Shown: positions 28,491 to 36,651 of the stretch, one piece after another
Layout of the letters: each line of letters starts with the position of its first letter
Position numbering within the stretch: the first letter of the stretch is position 1
From: Crocinitomicaceae bacterium
Lineage (GTDB): Bacteria; Bacteroidota; Bacteroidia; Flavobacteriales_D; Crocinitomicaceae
Direction of reading: 5' to 3'
DNA length: 64,000 nt
Assembly (NCBI GenBank): GCA_030727405.1
Contig: JANRBR010000022.1
Span: 1-64,000, forward strand
The notes under the pieces: generated by a model
The model's input: the letters and a program-made list of their open reading frames with translations, nothing else
Database searches by the model: none
What the model was told of the DNA's origin: nothing
Translations under genes and position numbers: made by a program

Positions 28491-29390
28491 TTAGTTTTTA
28501 ACTTGGTTTCGCAAATAAACCAGTTCTGTGTATTTATCTTTTGAGGGTCCAGCAGGAGTACCAAAATACTCAGCCCCTTCCGGTACATTTTTTGTGACCC
28601 CAGATTGACCTAAAATAACAGCGTTGTCATGAACTTTAACCCCGCTTGCCATTCCAACTTGACCCCAAATCGTAACATTGTTTCCGATTTCTACGCATCC
28701 TGAGATTCCGCATCCAGCTGCAATTAAGGTATTTGTTCCAATTTGTGTGTCGTGTCCAATGTGAACTTGGTTATCGATTTTTGTCCCTTTTCCAATTCGC
28801 GTTACACCGGTAACACCTCGATCTATGGTGCATAGCGCACCAATTTCTACGTTTGATTCTATGTGAACTCCTCCTGAAGAATTCAATCGATCATACCCTT
28901 CAGGCTTCTTTTTGTAATAGAACGCATCGTATCCAATGACTGAATTTGGTCCAATGATCACACCTGATTCAAGGTGCGTGTGATCCGCTATGTGAGCACC
29001 CGCATGAATCACGCAGTTTTCTTCGATGCGCACATTTTTACCTAGGTACACATTTGGATAAACCTTAGCGCTTACATGAATCCAGGCATCTTTTAAGGTC
29101 TGTTCCGCAGCGAAGTGTTTTAAAAGAAAATTAAAGGCGTCAAATGGCTTGGGGTGTACTAGGAGGGATTTTCCTTCTGGTACAAGTAATTCTTCAGGTA
29201 TGATAATGATTGTAGCCGCTGAAAGAAGGGCTTTTTGGTAGTATTTGGGATGATCTACAAAGACGATGTCTCCATGCTCAACCATGTGAATTTCATTTAT
29301 TCCGCTTGCACATTGATCCTTATCCCCCTTAACTTTACAGTTTAGCAGGGTTGCCAGGAATTGAATATTATGGGTCGTTGTGAATTTCAT
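28491..29390 (-). CDS. lpxD: UDP-3-O-(3-hydroxyacyl)glucosamine N-acyltransferase (LpxD) family
   Basis: 299 residues. N-terminal uridine-binding-like domain (~1-95), then left-handed beta-helix hexapeptide repeats (~105-270) with 'IDNQVHIGHDTQIG' carrying the catalytic His (~218). Shorter than E. coli LpxD (about 341). Bacteroidota often carry two LpxD-like genes, and this could be the second paralogue rather than the lipid A enzyme itself. Operon with the SpoIIE phosphatase. Confidence 0.8.
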   Translation of the reverse strand: MKFTTTHNIQFLATLLNCKVKGDKDQCASGINEIHMVEHGDIVFVDHPKYYQKALLSAATIIIIPEELLVPEGKSLLVHPKPFDAFNFLLKHFAAEQTLKDAWIHVSAKVYPNVYLGKNVRIEENCVIHAGAHIADHTHLESGVIIGPNSVIGYDAFYYKKKPEGYDRLNSSGGVHIESNVEIGALCTIDRGVTGVTRIGKGTKIDNQVHIGHDTQIGTNTLIAAGCGISGCVEIGNNVTIWGQVGMASGVKVHDNAVILGQSGVTKNVPEGAEYFGTPAGPSKDKYTELVYLRNQVKN

Positions 29391-29404
29391 CTAATAAATC
29401 TGAA

Positions 29405-29412
29405 CAAAAGTA
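29405..29412 (-). promoter_or_regulatory. Candidate -7 box for lpxD
   Basis: The minus strand reads TACTTTTG (TAnnTTTG), 14 bases from the lpxD ATG. No -33 element is recognisable. Confidence 0.35.
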
Positions 29413-29507
29413 AGCGCGGAAGAACGATGTAAATCATTGGTTTTTGGATTTTATCCCCTGTGAATTGTTCAAATGATAGAAAAAAGAAAGGATTTTTGTA
29501 TTTTTTC

Positions 29508-29537
29508 TTGTTTATCAAAAAGAAATAGCTAAATTTG
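29508..29537 (+). promoter_or_regulatory. Promoter of rpmE2
   Basis: TTG (29508-29510), 19 bases, then TAAATTTG (29530-29537). Good fit to the Bacteroidota consensus, leader about 28 bases. Confidence 0.7.
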
Positions 29538-29569
29538 CAATCCATTTTCGAATAAGAAACTCAGTTCAA

Positions 29570-29824
29570 ATGAAAAAAGATATACACCCAGAAGACTACA
29601 GACTTGTTGTATTTAAAGACATGTCGAATGATTATATGTTTTTGTGCCCATCATGTGCCATTACAAAAGAAACCATTCAATGGGAAGATGGAAACGAGTA
29701 TCCATTGTTTAAATTGGATATCTCTCACAAGTCTCACCCTTTCTTCACTGGTATTGCACAGTTCGTGGATACTGCGGGTCGTATCGATAAATTTAAAAAC
29801 CGTTACGGTCGTCACCTTAAATAG
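29570..29824 (+). CDS. rpmE2: Large ribosomal subunit protein bL31, type B
   Basis: 84 residues. '[20 protein letters not shown]', '[25 protein letters not shown]' (split ~34-59) and '[16 protein letters not shown]' identify type B L31. Type B forms normally lack the zinc-binding cysteines, yet this one has CPSC at ~27-30, so a half site may remain. It is monocistronic, with its own promoter and terminator. Confidence 0.93.
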   Translation: MKKDIHPEDYRLVVFKDMSNDYMFLCPSCAITKETIQWEDGNEYPLFKLDISHKSHPFFTGIAQFVDTAGRIDKFKNRYGRHLK

Positions 29825-29846
29825 GAAGTTGACCCAAAAAAAATAC

Positions 29847-29876
29847 GAGCCATCAGTTATGATGGCTTTTTTTTTA
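29847..29876 (+). terminator. Terminator of rpmE2
   Basis: AGCCATCA (29848-29855) pairs with TGATGGCT (29860-29867) around a 4-base loop and runs into nine T. Confidence 0.9.
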
Positions 29877-29896
29877 CTCATTTATTTCTTTTTTGC

Positions 29897-30859
29897 TTAA
29901 CTAAATTTTGCGGTCGCTCTTTTTAATCGGTCATTCATCGTTTTCCCTAATCGATCATTTGGAAATGCTTCGATGAAAATGCGTGCATATCCCTTCTGAT
30001 CCATTTCATGAAGGGCTGCGTAAAGGTTTTTTGCTGCTTCGCTCAATTCACCACCTTCACTCAAAAAAATTGCCGCTTTTTTAGTGTTTTGATGTTCTTT
30101 TTTTGAAAACAAGATGAAACCATCTTTGTCCGTGTAGGCATCCCGTTTCGGATTCATGAAAAATAAAGGTGTTTCGGTCGCGTAATGGTATTTTACCATG
30201 CCACTCGTTCGAACCCCATGATGCAGTTCATTTTTTACTTCTGGAACGTAACCAAGTTCTGCTTCCAATTGCTCGAGGGAAATCCCTCCTAAGCGGTATA
30301 CAATAACCTTCTTTTCAGCTAATCCAATGATGGTTGATTCCAGTCCAGTTTGACAAGCACCGCCATCTAAGATGTAAGGAATACGCTTGCTTAATTGCAT
30401 TTCCACATGAAGGGCAGTTGTTGGACTTATTCCTCCGTAGCGATTTGCGCTGGGTGCAGCAAGTGGAAAATCCAATTGTTGCAGTAATTCAAGTGTCATC
30501 GGGTGTTCCGGAACCCTCACTGCGACTGTTTCTTGTCCTGCGGTAATAATGGAGGGTACAAGCGAGCTTTTCGGTAGAATGAAGGTTAGAGGTCCTGGAC
30601 AAAAAAATGTTGCCAGTCGTTTCAGTTCTTCAGGGAAATCCGAAACATAGGGATCAATCGCTTCGATGCTTGGAAAATGTAAGATCAAGGGATTTGAAGT
30701 GGGACGTCCTTTTGCTTCGAAAATGCTTAAAACAGCGTCCTCATTGGTGGAGTCAGCGGCTAGTCCGTATACCGTTTCTGTTGGAATCGCAACAGTTCCT
30801 CCTTGTTTTAACAAAGAAATTGCCTGTTGAATGTCTGTGCCGATCACTGTTTTCACCAA
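29897..30859 (-). CDS. Threonylcarbamoyl-AMP synthase (Sua5/YwlC type)
   Basis: 320 residues. YrdC domain (~10-200) with 'GGTVAIPTETVYGLAADS' (~19), 'EAKGRPTSNPLILHF' (~49) and 'APSANRYGGISPT' (~135), followed by a Sua5 C-terminal domain. It makes threonylcarbamoyl-AMP for tRNA t6A37. The start is TTG at 30859 or GTG at 30856; there is no ATG nearby. The -7 box (30861-30868) abuts it, suggesting a leaderless message. Confidence 0.92.
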   Translation of the reverse strand: MVKTVIGTDIQQAISLLKQGGTVAIPTETVYGLAADSTNEDAVLSIFEAKGRPTSNPLILHFPSIEAIDPYVSDFPEELKRLATFFCPGPLTFILPKSSLVPSIITAGQETVAVRVPEHPMTLELLQQLDFPLAAPSANRYGGISPTTALHVEMQLSKRIPYILDGGACQTGLESTIIGLAEKKVIVYRLGGISLEQLEAELGYVPEVKNELHHGVRTSGMVKYHYATETPLFFMNPKRDAYTDKDGFILFSKKEHQNTKKAAIFLSEGGELSEAAKNLYAALHEMDQKGYARIFIEAFPNDRLGKTMNDRLKRATAKFS

Positions 30860-30860
30860 G

Positions 30861-30868
30861 CAAAGGTA
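30861..30868 (-). promoter_or_regulatory. -7 box abutting the tsaC start
   Basis: The minus strand reads TACCTTTG, an exact TAnnTTTG match that ends 1 base before the TTG start codon and 4 before the GTG. Transcription would start at or within a few bases of the start codon. Confidence 0.45.
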
Positions 30869-30918
30869 AGTCCTTCCATTGAACTTGTGAACAGCTTGTT
30901 GAAAATACCCCTGGATTT

Positions 30919-30952
30919 TTTGTGCTTTGTTTTCAAAACTACCTTACCTTTG
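30919..30952 (+). promoter_or_regulatory. Promoter of the LuxR-type regulator
   Basis: TTTG (30919-30922), 22 bases, then TACCTTTG (30945-30952), identical in sequence to the divergent tsaC box. A second TTTG at 30926-30929 gives a 15-base spacing. Confidence 0.55.
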
Positions 30953-30973
30953 TTTATAATTATTCTAAATAAG

Positions 30974-31651
30974 GTGAATATAATATTAGCAGACAGCAAT
31001 GATTTGATCCGAATCGGACTTCGTACCATCTTGATGGCGGAGTTAGATGCGACTATTGTTGGAGAGGCAAGAAACGAGCGAGAGCTTACAGAGCAAATCG
31101 ATTCTTTCGGTGCTTCCGTTGTTGTAATTGATTTTACTTCAGAAGGATTTACCATAGATACCATTCAGCGAATTTCCGGAAAGAACAAGGAAGTGAAGTT
31201 TCTAGCGGTTACTAGTGCTCAAAATGCACAAACGTTGGTAGATGCTTTGCGCTCTGGCGTCACGAGCTATGTGAAAAAGGACTGTGAACTGAGTGAAATT
31301 GTCAACGCTGTAAGCGAAACCAACCGTGGAAATAAATTTTTCTGTGGACAGATTTTGGAAACGATTCAACGTGCAAACATCGATATTTACGATTTAGATT
31401 TTGATTCCTTCAGTTGTGAGCCGGTAATTCTATCGGAAAGAGAAAATGAAATCATCACGTTAATAGCGGAAGGACATACGAATGAAATCATTGCAGAACA
31501 ATTATTCTTGAGTAAGCATACGGTGAACACCCACCGTAAAAACATCATGGCGAAATTGGGCGTGAAAAATACCGCAGGAATCGTGATGTATGCGGTAAAA
31601 ACGGACTTGGTTTCACCAAATAAATTCTTATTCGCTCCGTCGCTAAATTGA
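30974..31651 (+). CDS. NarL/FixJ-type response regulator
   Basis: 225 residues from a GTG start at 30974 (VNIILADSNDLIRIGLRT); a longer frame from 30827 would put ~49 unrelated residues upstream and cross the promoter. Receiver domain (~1-120) with acidic DSND (~7), phosphoacceptor Asp in 'VVVIDF' (~53) and Lys in 'SYVKKD'. C-terminal LuxR helix-turn-helix 'LSERENEIITLIAEGHTN' to 'KHTVNTHRKNIMAKL' (~155-195). It is an orphan: no histidine kinase nearby. The 3' end overlaps the convergent receptor gene by 9 bases. Confidence 0.9.
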   Translation: MNIILADSNDLIRIGLRTILMAELDATIVGEARNERELTEQIDSFGASVVVIDFTSEGFTIDTIQRISGKNKEVKFLAVTSAQNAQTLVDALRSGVTSYVKKDCELSEIVNAVSETNRGNKFFCGQILETIQRANIDIYDLDFDSFSCEPVILSERENEIITLIAEGHTNEIIAEQLFLSKHTVNTHRKNIMAKLGVKNTAGIVMYAVKTDLVSPNKFLFAPSLN

Positions 31652-34270
31652 AATACTTAGTTTTAAATTAAACCTCCGTGAGGTTAAATAATTTGGAATG
31701 GCGTAGTATTTACCCTCCACATCTTGGATCCATTGCTTGGAAAGTACGTTGTTGATTCCCAGTAAATTGAAAATCTCCAAAGACACCGATGCGGATTCGC
31801 ATTTTTTCGCAAAAGCACTTTTGGCTATTCGACCACCTTTTAATAGGTCATAGGAAAGACCTAAATCGACCCGGAAATAGGATTTTATGCGCAAAGTGTC
31901 CTTGTAACGAGTGAAATCCGGTGGACCATATGGAAGCCTAGATCCGAATTGAAGTCCCATTTGAACACTGAATTGCTCGAAGCCGGGCATTTGATCTTGC
32001 ACTAAGGCACCGATGGTTAATAATTGATCTGTCGGACGGGGAATGTAACCTGGAAAGACAATGTTGCTATCTACCACGACTTGATCTTCACTATAGCCAA
32101 AAATAATGCGTTCACCAGCGGCGTTGAAATATTCGGTGTATCGGTCGTTTAGAATGTCCTCGCGTGTTTGCATCATTCCGATTTTAAAGAAAGATTCAAT
32201 CCCTTTGACAAATTCACCATGTACGTTCATATCGATCCCATAGGCGTAAGCAACGGCATTGTTTTCAGCGTAATACCTTGTTCGTACATTTTCGATTTCA
32301 TAAGGATTGACGTCCCATAAGTATTTATAATAGACTTCTCCAGTGAATTTAAATGGTTTGTTTCGTCCCCACATTTCAAATAAAAGGTCCGTTCCAGCAA
32401 CGAGGTGGAAGGATTTTTGAGCACGAACATTGGTGTTTAGTTTGCCATCAAATGTTCTAAATTCACGGTAGAACGGAGGCTGGTAATATAGTCCACTGGC
32501 CAATCGATAGTTTAGGTTTCTACGAACAATCCGATTGTTTTGAACCATGTAAGCGCGTGGAGAATAAGTCAAACTGAACCGAGGTGTAAAATAGGGTTCA
32601 TTGTTCACCGCAGAATATCCTCCTCTAAGTCCAAGGGATAAAGCAACTTTGCGACTCGACTCGGTCATGACTTTTGAATATTCTTGAACGGACTTCACGT
32701 CGCCGACTTTGTATTTTTTGTGAATTTTAACTTCGTAATTTTTTTTCGTTTTTATCCAGATTTGATTCCATTGGGCGAATCCACTTACCTTGTAATTCAC
32801 TAAGCTAAGGTTCCCTTTAATGGTTTCATAAAGACTTACCTCTTGTGTGTTTGTTTGCGGCAAACTATATCCGGCGGAATCAATCATACGCCATTCACTT
32901 AAAACATCGGTGAATAGGTCGCGTTGAAATTGAGCACCCCATTTTATGGTGGAAACACGCGTGCGCAAGCGAAGGTCGTCGGTATAATTATTGAATAATT
33001 GTATGGAACCATTGTGGTAAGCACTTAAAATGGTAGCGTTTAATCGGTTTCGTGCATGATTTAAAAAAGTCCCAACGCCTAAAGTTGCGATGGAATCACC
33101 ATATTCTTCCTTGGAAGGATCTGTTTCCAACTGATTGATGTAGTATTGACCTTGTACATCGAAATATTCACGTTCATTGGTGTTGAAGGCTGAAACGTAA
33201 AAATCCAAGTTGGTTCGTTTATTCGGTTCAAATTTTAAGGCAGCACCGCCCATCATCGTTTGAAACTTCGTTGCTTCTTTCCCATCGTAATAAATCATCA
33301 GTCGGTACGCTTCGTTTGCAGTTCCGAAATCGGATTCTGCCGTTTGCGGAGAAAATCGATAGGCATTGGAAGAGAAGTGGCCCAAAAGACTAAATGTCAC
33401 TTTTTCTGAAAGTGAATAATTCGTTAATAATTGCGCATCTGCAAAAACAGGATTGTAGGCTCCTTTGGTGGGCAATGAATTTAAAAAATAACCATTCGAC
33501 CGAAAGCGTGCGCCAATAAGGTAGTTGAAACGTGGGGAAACGGCATGTTCTGCATGCGCTTCAACGCCAAGTAAGGAAACCGTGCTACTTGCTTTCGTGC
33601 TGTCAGGTGTTTTATACGTGATGTCTAAAACCGAACTCAAACGGTCACCATATTGCGCATCAAATCCACCTGCAGAAAAACGGACAGATTCAACCAGTGA
33701 CGAATGAATAAAACTCATGCCTTCTTGTTGTCCGCTTCTAGTTAGAAAAGGACGGTAAACCAAAAAACCGTTCACGTAAACCAAATTCTCATCGTAGTTT
33801 CCGCCACGGACATTGTAGTTGGAGGTGAGTTCGTTGTTGGAAGATGCAGCCGTTGAATAGACCAATGCTTTTTCAACATTGATCATTTGAGTAAATTTCA
33901 AGGTGGGCAGTGGGTCTAACGAGAAAGGATCTTTTACGTCATATTGAACAACAACATCCACAATTTCTGAAACCGTAAAGATGATTGGACGAATGGTTTG
34001 ACTCCCTTGATTTTGGATGATTATGAGTTGGTCATCATGTAAATCATAATAAGCATAGGAAATGTGTAACGTGTCTCCTGAATTTGCCTCAAACGAATAC
34101 GCACCTAATATATCCGATAAAAGAAAAATACTTGGGTATTCCTTGATTTTAATTTGAACATTATCTAGGGGTTTATTCCGCTTTCCAACACATGTCCCTT
34201 CAACGCGTACTTTTTGATTCCAAGCGAAGGTAGAGGTCAAGAGTAGGATGAAAAGTGTCCAATAGTTCAT
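31643..34270 (-). CDS. TonB-dependent outer-membrane receptor with carboxypeptidase-like N-terminal domain
   Basis: 875 residues. Signal peptide (~1-18), carboxypeptidase-like regulatory domain (~22-100), TonB plug ('SNYNVRGGNYDENLVYVNG', ~150-168) and a beta-barrel to the C-terminus. No SusD-like partner lies next to it, so it is more likely an iron, vitamin or peptide receptor than a polysaccharide importer. The substrate is unknown. A TAACTTTG box (34276-34283) sits 5 bases before the ATG. Confidence 0.9.
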   Translation of the reverse strand: MNYWTLFILLLTSTFAWNQKVRVEGTCVGKRNKPLDNVQIKIKEYPSIFLLSDILGAYSFEANSGDTLHISYAYYDLHDDQLIIIQNQGSQTIRPIIFTVSEIVDVVVQYDVKDPFSLDPLPTLKFTQMINVEKALVYSTAASSNNELTSNYNVRGGNYDENLVYVNGFLVYRPFLTRSGQQEGMSFIHSSLVESVRFSAGGFDAQYGDRLSSVLDITYKTPDSTKASSTVSLLGVEAHAEHAVSPRFNYLIGARFRSNGYFLNSLPTKGAYNPVFADAQLLTNYSLSEKVTFSLLGHFSSNAYRFSPQTAESDFGTANEAYRLMIYYDGKEATKFQTMMGGAALKFEPNKRTNLDFYVSAFNTNEREYFDVQGQYYINQLETDPSKEEYGDSIATLGVGTFLNHARNRLNATILSAYHNGSIQLFNNYTDDLRLRTRVSTIKWGAQFQRDLFTDVLSEWRMIDSAGYSLPQTNTQEVSLYETIKGNLSLVNYKVSGFAQWNQIWIKTKKNYEVKIHKKYKVGDVKSVQEYSKVMTESSRKVALSLGLRGGYSAVNNEPYFTPRFSLTYSPRAYMVQNNRIVRRNLNYRLASGLYYQPPFYREFRTFDGKLNTNVRAQKSFHLVAGTDLLFEMWGRNKPFKFTGEVYYKYLWDVNPYEIENVRTRYYAENNAVAYAYGIDMNVHGEFVKGIESFFKIGMMQTREDILNDRYTEYFNAAGERIIFGYSEDQVVVDSNIVFPGYIPRPTDQLLTIGALVQDQMPGFEQFSVQMGLQFGSRLPYGPPDFTRYKDTLRIKSYFRVDLGLSYDLLKGGRIAKSAFAKKCESASVSLEIFNLLGINNVLSKQWIQDVEGKYYAIPNYLTSRRFNLKLSISI

Positions 34271-34275
34271 ATAGG

Positions 34276-34283
34276 CAAAGTTA
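34276..34283 (-). promoter_or_regulatory. -7 box abutting the TonB receptor start
   Basis: The minus strand reads TAACTTTG, an exact TAnnTTTG match. It ends 5 bases before the ATG at 34270, so the mRNA would have almost no leader. Confidence 0.4.
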
Positions 34284-34330
34284 CAATGCTTAACGTTCTT
34301 ATCCGAGCTTTATTTTGATTTCTTCTGGAT

Positions 34331-34361
34331 TTTCGTTTTCACAATTATTCAAGTAAATTTG
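34331..34361 (+). promoter_or_regulatory. Promoter of the rimB-rimK operon
   Basis: TTTC (34331-34334), 19 bases, then TAAATTTG (34354-34361). The -33 element has one mismatch. The predicted leader before the ATG at 34372 is only about 7 bases. Confidence 0.55.
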
Positions 34362-34371
34362 TTGTTCATCC

Positions 34372-34806
34372 ATGAAAAAGGAAAAAGTTACAATTGGAAG
34401 ACGCGAAGTGGCTGATCTCGTTGAGTTCGGGCTAAGTGATGTGAAGGTAAAAGTAGATACTGGAGCCTATTCCTCTAGCATACACGTTTCTTTTTGTCAG
34501 GAAAAAGATGGGGTTTTAGAAGTGAAGTTTTTAGATGCTTCTCATCCTGCCTATAGAGACCAAACGTTTTATTTTAATGAGTTTCGAAAGAAACGAGTGA
34601 AAAGTTCAACCGGACAAACCCAAGAGCGTTATTTCATTTATGTGAAAATTCACATGGGCGGCAAAATTGTAAAAACAGAGTTCTCGCTAACCGAGCGAAA
34701 GGGCATGCGCTTTCCAATCCTCATCGGACGTAAATTATTGAATAATCGATTCATCGTTGACACCAGTTTAAAATACCTTCATCCATCCTTACACGCTTCG
34801 TTATGA
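34372..34806 (+). CDS. RimB-like retropepsin-fold protease (PF05618 'ATP-dependent zinc protease')
   Basis: 144 residues, a complete small family member. '[14 protein letters not shown]' (~26-39) contains the DTGA motif of retropepsin-type aspartic proteases, and '[19 protein letters not shown]' (~113-131) is the conserved C-terminal part. The 'zinc protease' family name is a legacy label. In Pseudomonas the homologue RimB lies in rimABK with RimK. Here it overlaps rimK by 4 bases (ATGA), so the two products are probably made together. Confidence 0.88.
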   Translation: MKKEKVTIGRREVADLVEFGLSDVKVKVDTGAYSSSIHVSFCQEKDGVLEVKFLDASHPAYRDQTFYFNEFRKKRVKSSTGQTQERYFIYVKIHMGGKIVKTEFSLTERKGMRFPILIGRKLLNNRFIVDTSLKYLHPSLHASL

Positions 34807-35681
34807 AAATTGCCATCCTCTCCAGAAATTCAAACCTATATTCCACGCGCAGACTTGTTGAAGCAGCAGAATCAAGGGGACATGAAGCACACGTGATTGA
34901 TCACTTGAAATGCAACATTGAAATAGAGCAAACTGGACCAGCGCTTTATTATGGAGATCGTTACCTGAAAGGTTTCGACGCAGTGATTCCTCGAATTGGA
35001 GCATCCGTTACTTTTTTTGGAACGGCGGTTGTCCGACAATTTGAAATGATGAACGTCTTTACGGCAGTCAATTCAAGAGGCATTATACATTCTCGCGATA
35101 AATTACGTTGTTTACAAGTTCTTTCGAAGGAAGGAATTGGTTTACCTAAAACGGTTTTCACGAACTATTCAAAGGATGTCAAACACGTGGTTAAATCGGC
35201 AGGTGGAGCACCGGTAGTGTTGAAATTATTGGAAGGAACGCAGGGATTGGGAGTCGTTTTAGCTGAAAACATGAACGCCGCGCAATCGGTATTGGAGGCA
35301 TTTAATGGATTGAAAGCACGCGTTATTGTACAGGAATTCATCCGTGAGGCGAAAGGAGCAGATATCCGAGCTTTTGTTGTCGATGGTGAAGTTGTTGGCG
35401 CGATGAAACGCCAAGGAAAACCCGGAGAGTTTCGTTCGAACCTTCATCGTGGAGGATCTTCTATGGAGATAGAATTAACAACCGAAGAAAAATACACAGC
35501 TATTCTCGCAGCAAAAGCCGTTGGACTCGGAGTTGCAGGAGTGGATATGCTTCAATCAGAAAGAGGACCATTGGTCTTAGAAGTGAATTCTTCACCAGGA
35601 TTAGAAGGCATTGAAAAAACAACGCAGCAGGATATCGCTGGGAAAATCATTTCATTTATCGAGCGCAATGTCAACCGTTAA
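34803..35681 (+). CDS. rimK: RimK-family ATP-grasp alpha-L-glutamate ligase
   Basis: 292 residues. N-terminal preATP-grasp domain (~1-95), ATP-grasp core with '[18 protein letters not shown]' (~140), '[18 protein letters not shown]' (~190) and metal-binding '[13 protein letters not shown]' (~257). E. coli RimK adds glutamates to the C-terminus of ribosomal protein S6 and makes poly-alpha-glutamate. This family also contains ligases for other amino acids and targets, so the substrate is open. It overlaps rimB and the downstream deacylase. Confidence 0.92.
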   Translation: MKIAILSRNSNLYSTRRLVEAAESRGHEAHVIDHLKCNIEIEQTGPALYYGDRYLKGFDAVIPRIGASVTFFGTAVVRQFEMMNVFTAVNSRGIIHSRDKLRCLQVLSKEGIGLPKTVFTNYSKDVKHVVKSAGGAPVVLKLLEGTQGLGVVLAENMNAAQSVLEAFNGLKARVIVQEFIREAKGADIRAFVVDGEVVGAMKRQGKPGEFRSNLHRGGSSMEIELTTEEKYTAILAAKAVGLGVAGVDMLQSERGPLVLEVNSSPGLEGIEKTTQQDIAGKIISFIERNVNR

Positions 35682-36651
35682 AAAATCACATAAAAAAATG
35701 GTGATCCTTGGCCAAGAAATCTTGCCAGGGAAAAGCGTGCAATTAAACCTCGATGTCGCGCATTTACACACGAGAACGCCGATTTTGGTTCCAGTGATTG
35801 TTGAACGTGCTAAAATTGATGGTCCAACCGTTTTATTAATGGCTGGTTTGCATGGTGATGAAATCAATGGAGTAGAAATCATTCGACGGTTTTTGCGAAA
35901 GAAATTACACAAACCGCTAATTGGCACGATCATATGTATGCCGGTATTCAATATTTTTGGTTTCCTAAATGTTCAACGCGAATTGCCAGACGGTCGAGAT
36001 TTGAATCGAAGTTTCCCAGGAAGTCCAAAGGGTTCACTTGCCTCCCAATTTGCTTTTCATTTCATGAAAGAAATTGCTCCACATTGTGATTACATCATTG
36101 ATTTTCACACCGGAGCCTCGCAGCGAAATAACTTTCCTCAAATTAGGTGTGTTTTCAAGGATGAAGAGAGTGTTGAATTAGCGAAAGTTTTCAATCCTCC
36201 TTTTATCCTCCATTCCAATCTAATCCCGAAAACATTGCGGGAGTCCATGGTGAAACGCAAAAAGAAAATACTCTTATTTGAAGGAGGGAAATCAAATAGC
36301 ATTGAAGAACAGGTCGTTGAAGAAGGATTGAATGGAGTGAAGCGTATCATTGCTCATTTGGGAATGCGTAATTATAAGTACGACATTACAAAGGATCGAG
36401 AACCAATCTTTTTTGAAGAAAGCAAATGGATGCGTGCACCATCCTCTGGGATGTTTCAGGCCTTGATGAAAAATGGTTCAGCTGTTTTGAAAGGAGATGT
36501 GATTGGCATTGTCACGGATCCATATGGAAATTACGAGAAGAAAATCAAAGCAACACAAAACGGATACATCATCTGTTCGAATGAATCTCCAGTTGTATAC
36601 AAGGGAGATGCCATTATAAATATTGCCAAAAAAATAAAAAAGGAAGAATGA
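35668..36651 (+). CDS. Succinylglutamate desuccinylase/aspartoacylase (AstE/M14-like) family protein
   Basis: 327 residues from the ATG at 35668 ([10 protein letters not shown]), overlapping the rimK stop by 14 bases; a frame extension to 35611 would run deep into rimK. Zinc site '[12 protein letters not shown]' (~52), '[12 protein letters not shown]' (~104) and 'IIDFHTGA' (~142), then a C-terminal beta-barrel domain ('[20 protein letters not shown]', ~257). It lacks a signal peptide, so it acts in the cytoplasm. Family members cleave acyl or amide groups from amino acids. In this operon it could remove or trim the RimK product. Confidence 0.9.
   Translation: MSTVKKSHKKMVILGQEILPGKSVQLNLDVAHLHTRTPILVPVIVERAKIDGPTVLLMAGLHGDEINGVEIIRRFLRKKLHKPLIGTIICMPVFNIFGFLNVQRELPDGRDLNRSFPGSPKGSLASQFAFHFMKEIAPHCDYIIDFHTGASQRNNFPQIRCVFKDEESVELAKVFNPPFILHSNLIPKTLRESMVKRKKKILLFEGGKSNSIEEQVVEEGLNGVKRIIAHLGMRNYKYDITKDREPIFFEESKWMRAPSSGMFQALMKNGSAVLKGDVIGIVTDPYGNYEKKIKATQNGYIICSNESPVVYKGDAIINIAKKIKKEE

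Noticed and set aside
30827-30973. N-terminal extension of the LuxR-type regulator
   Set aside because: It would cross the promoter and overlap tsaC; the receiver domain begins right at the GTG at 30974.
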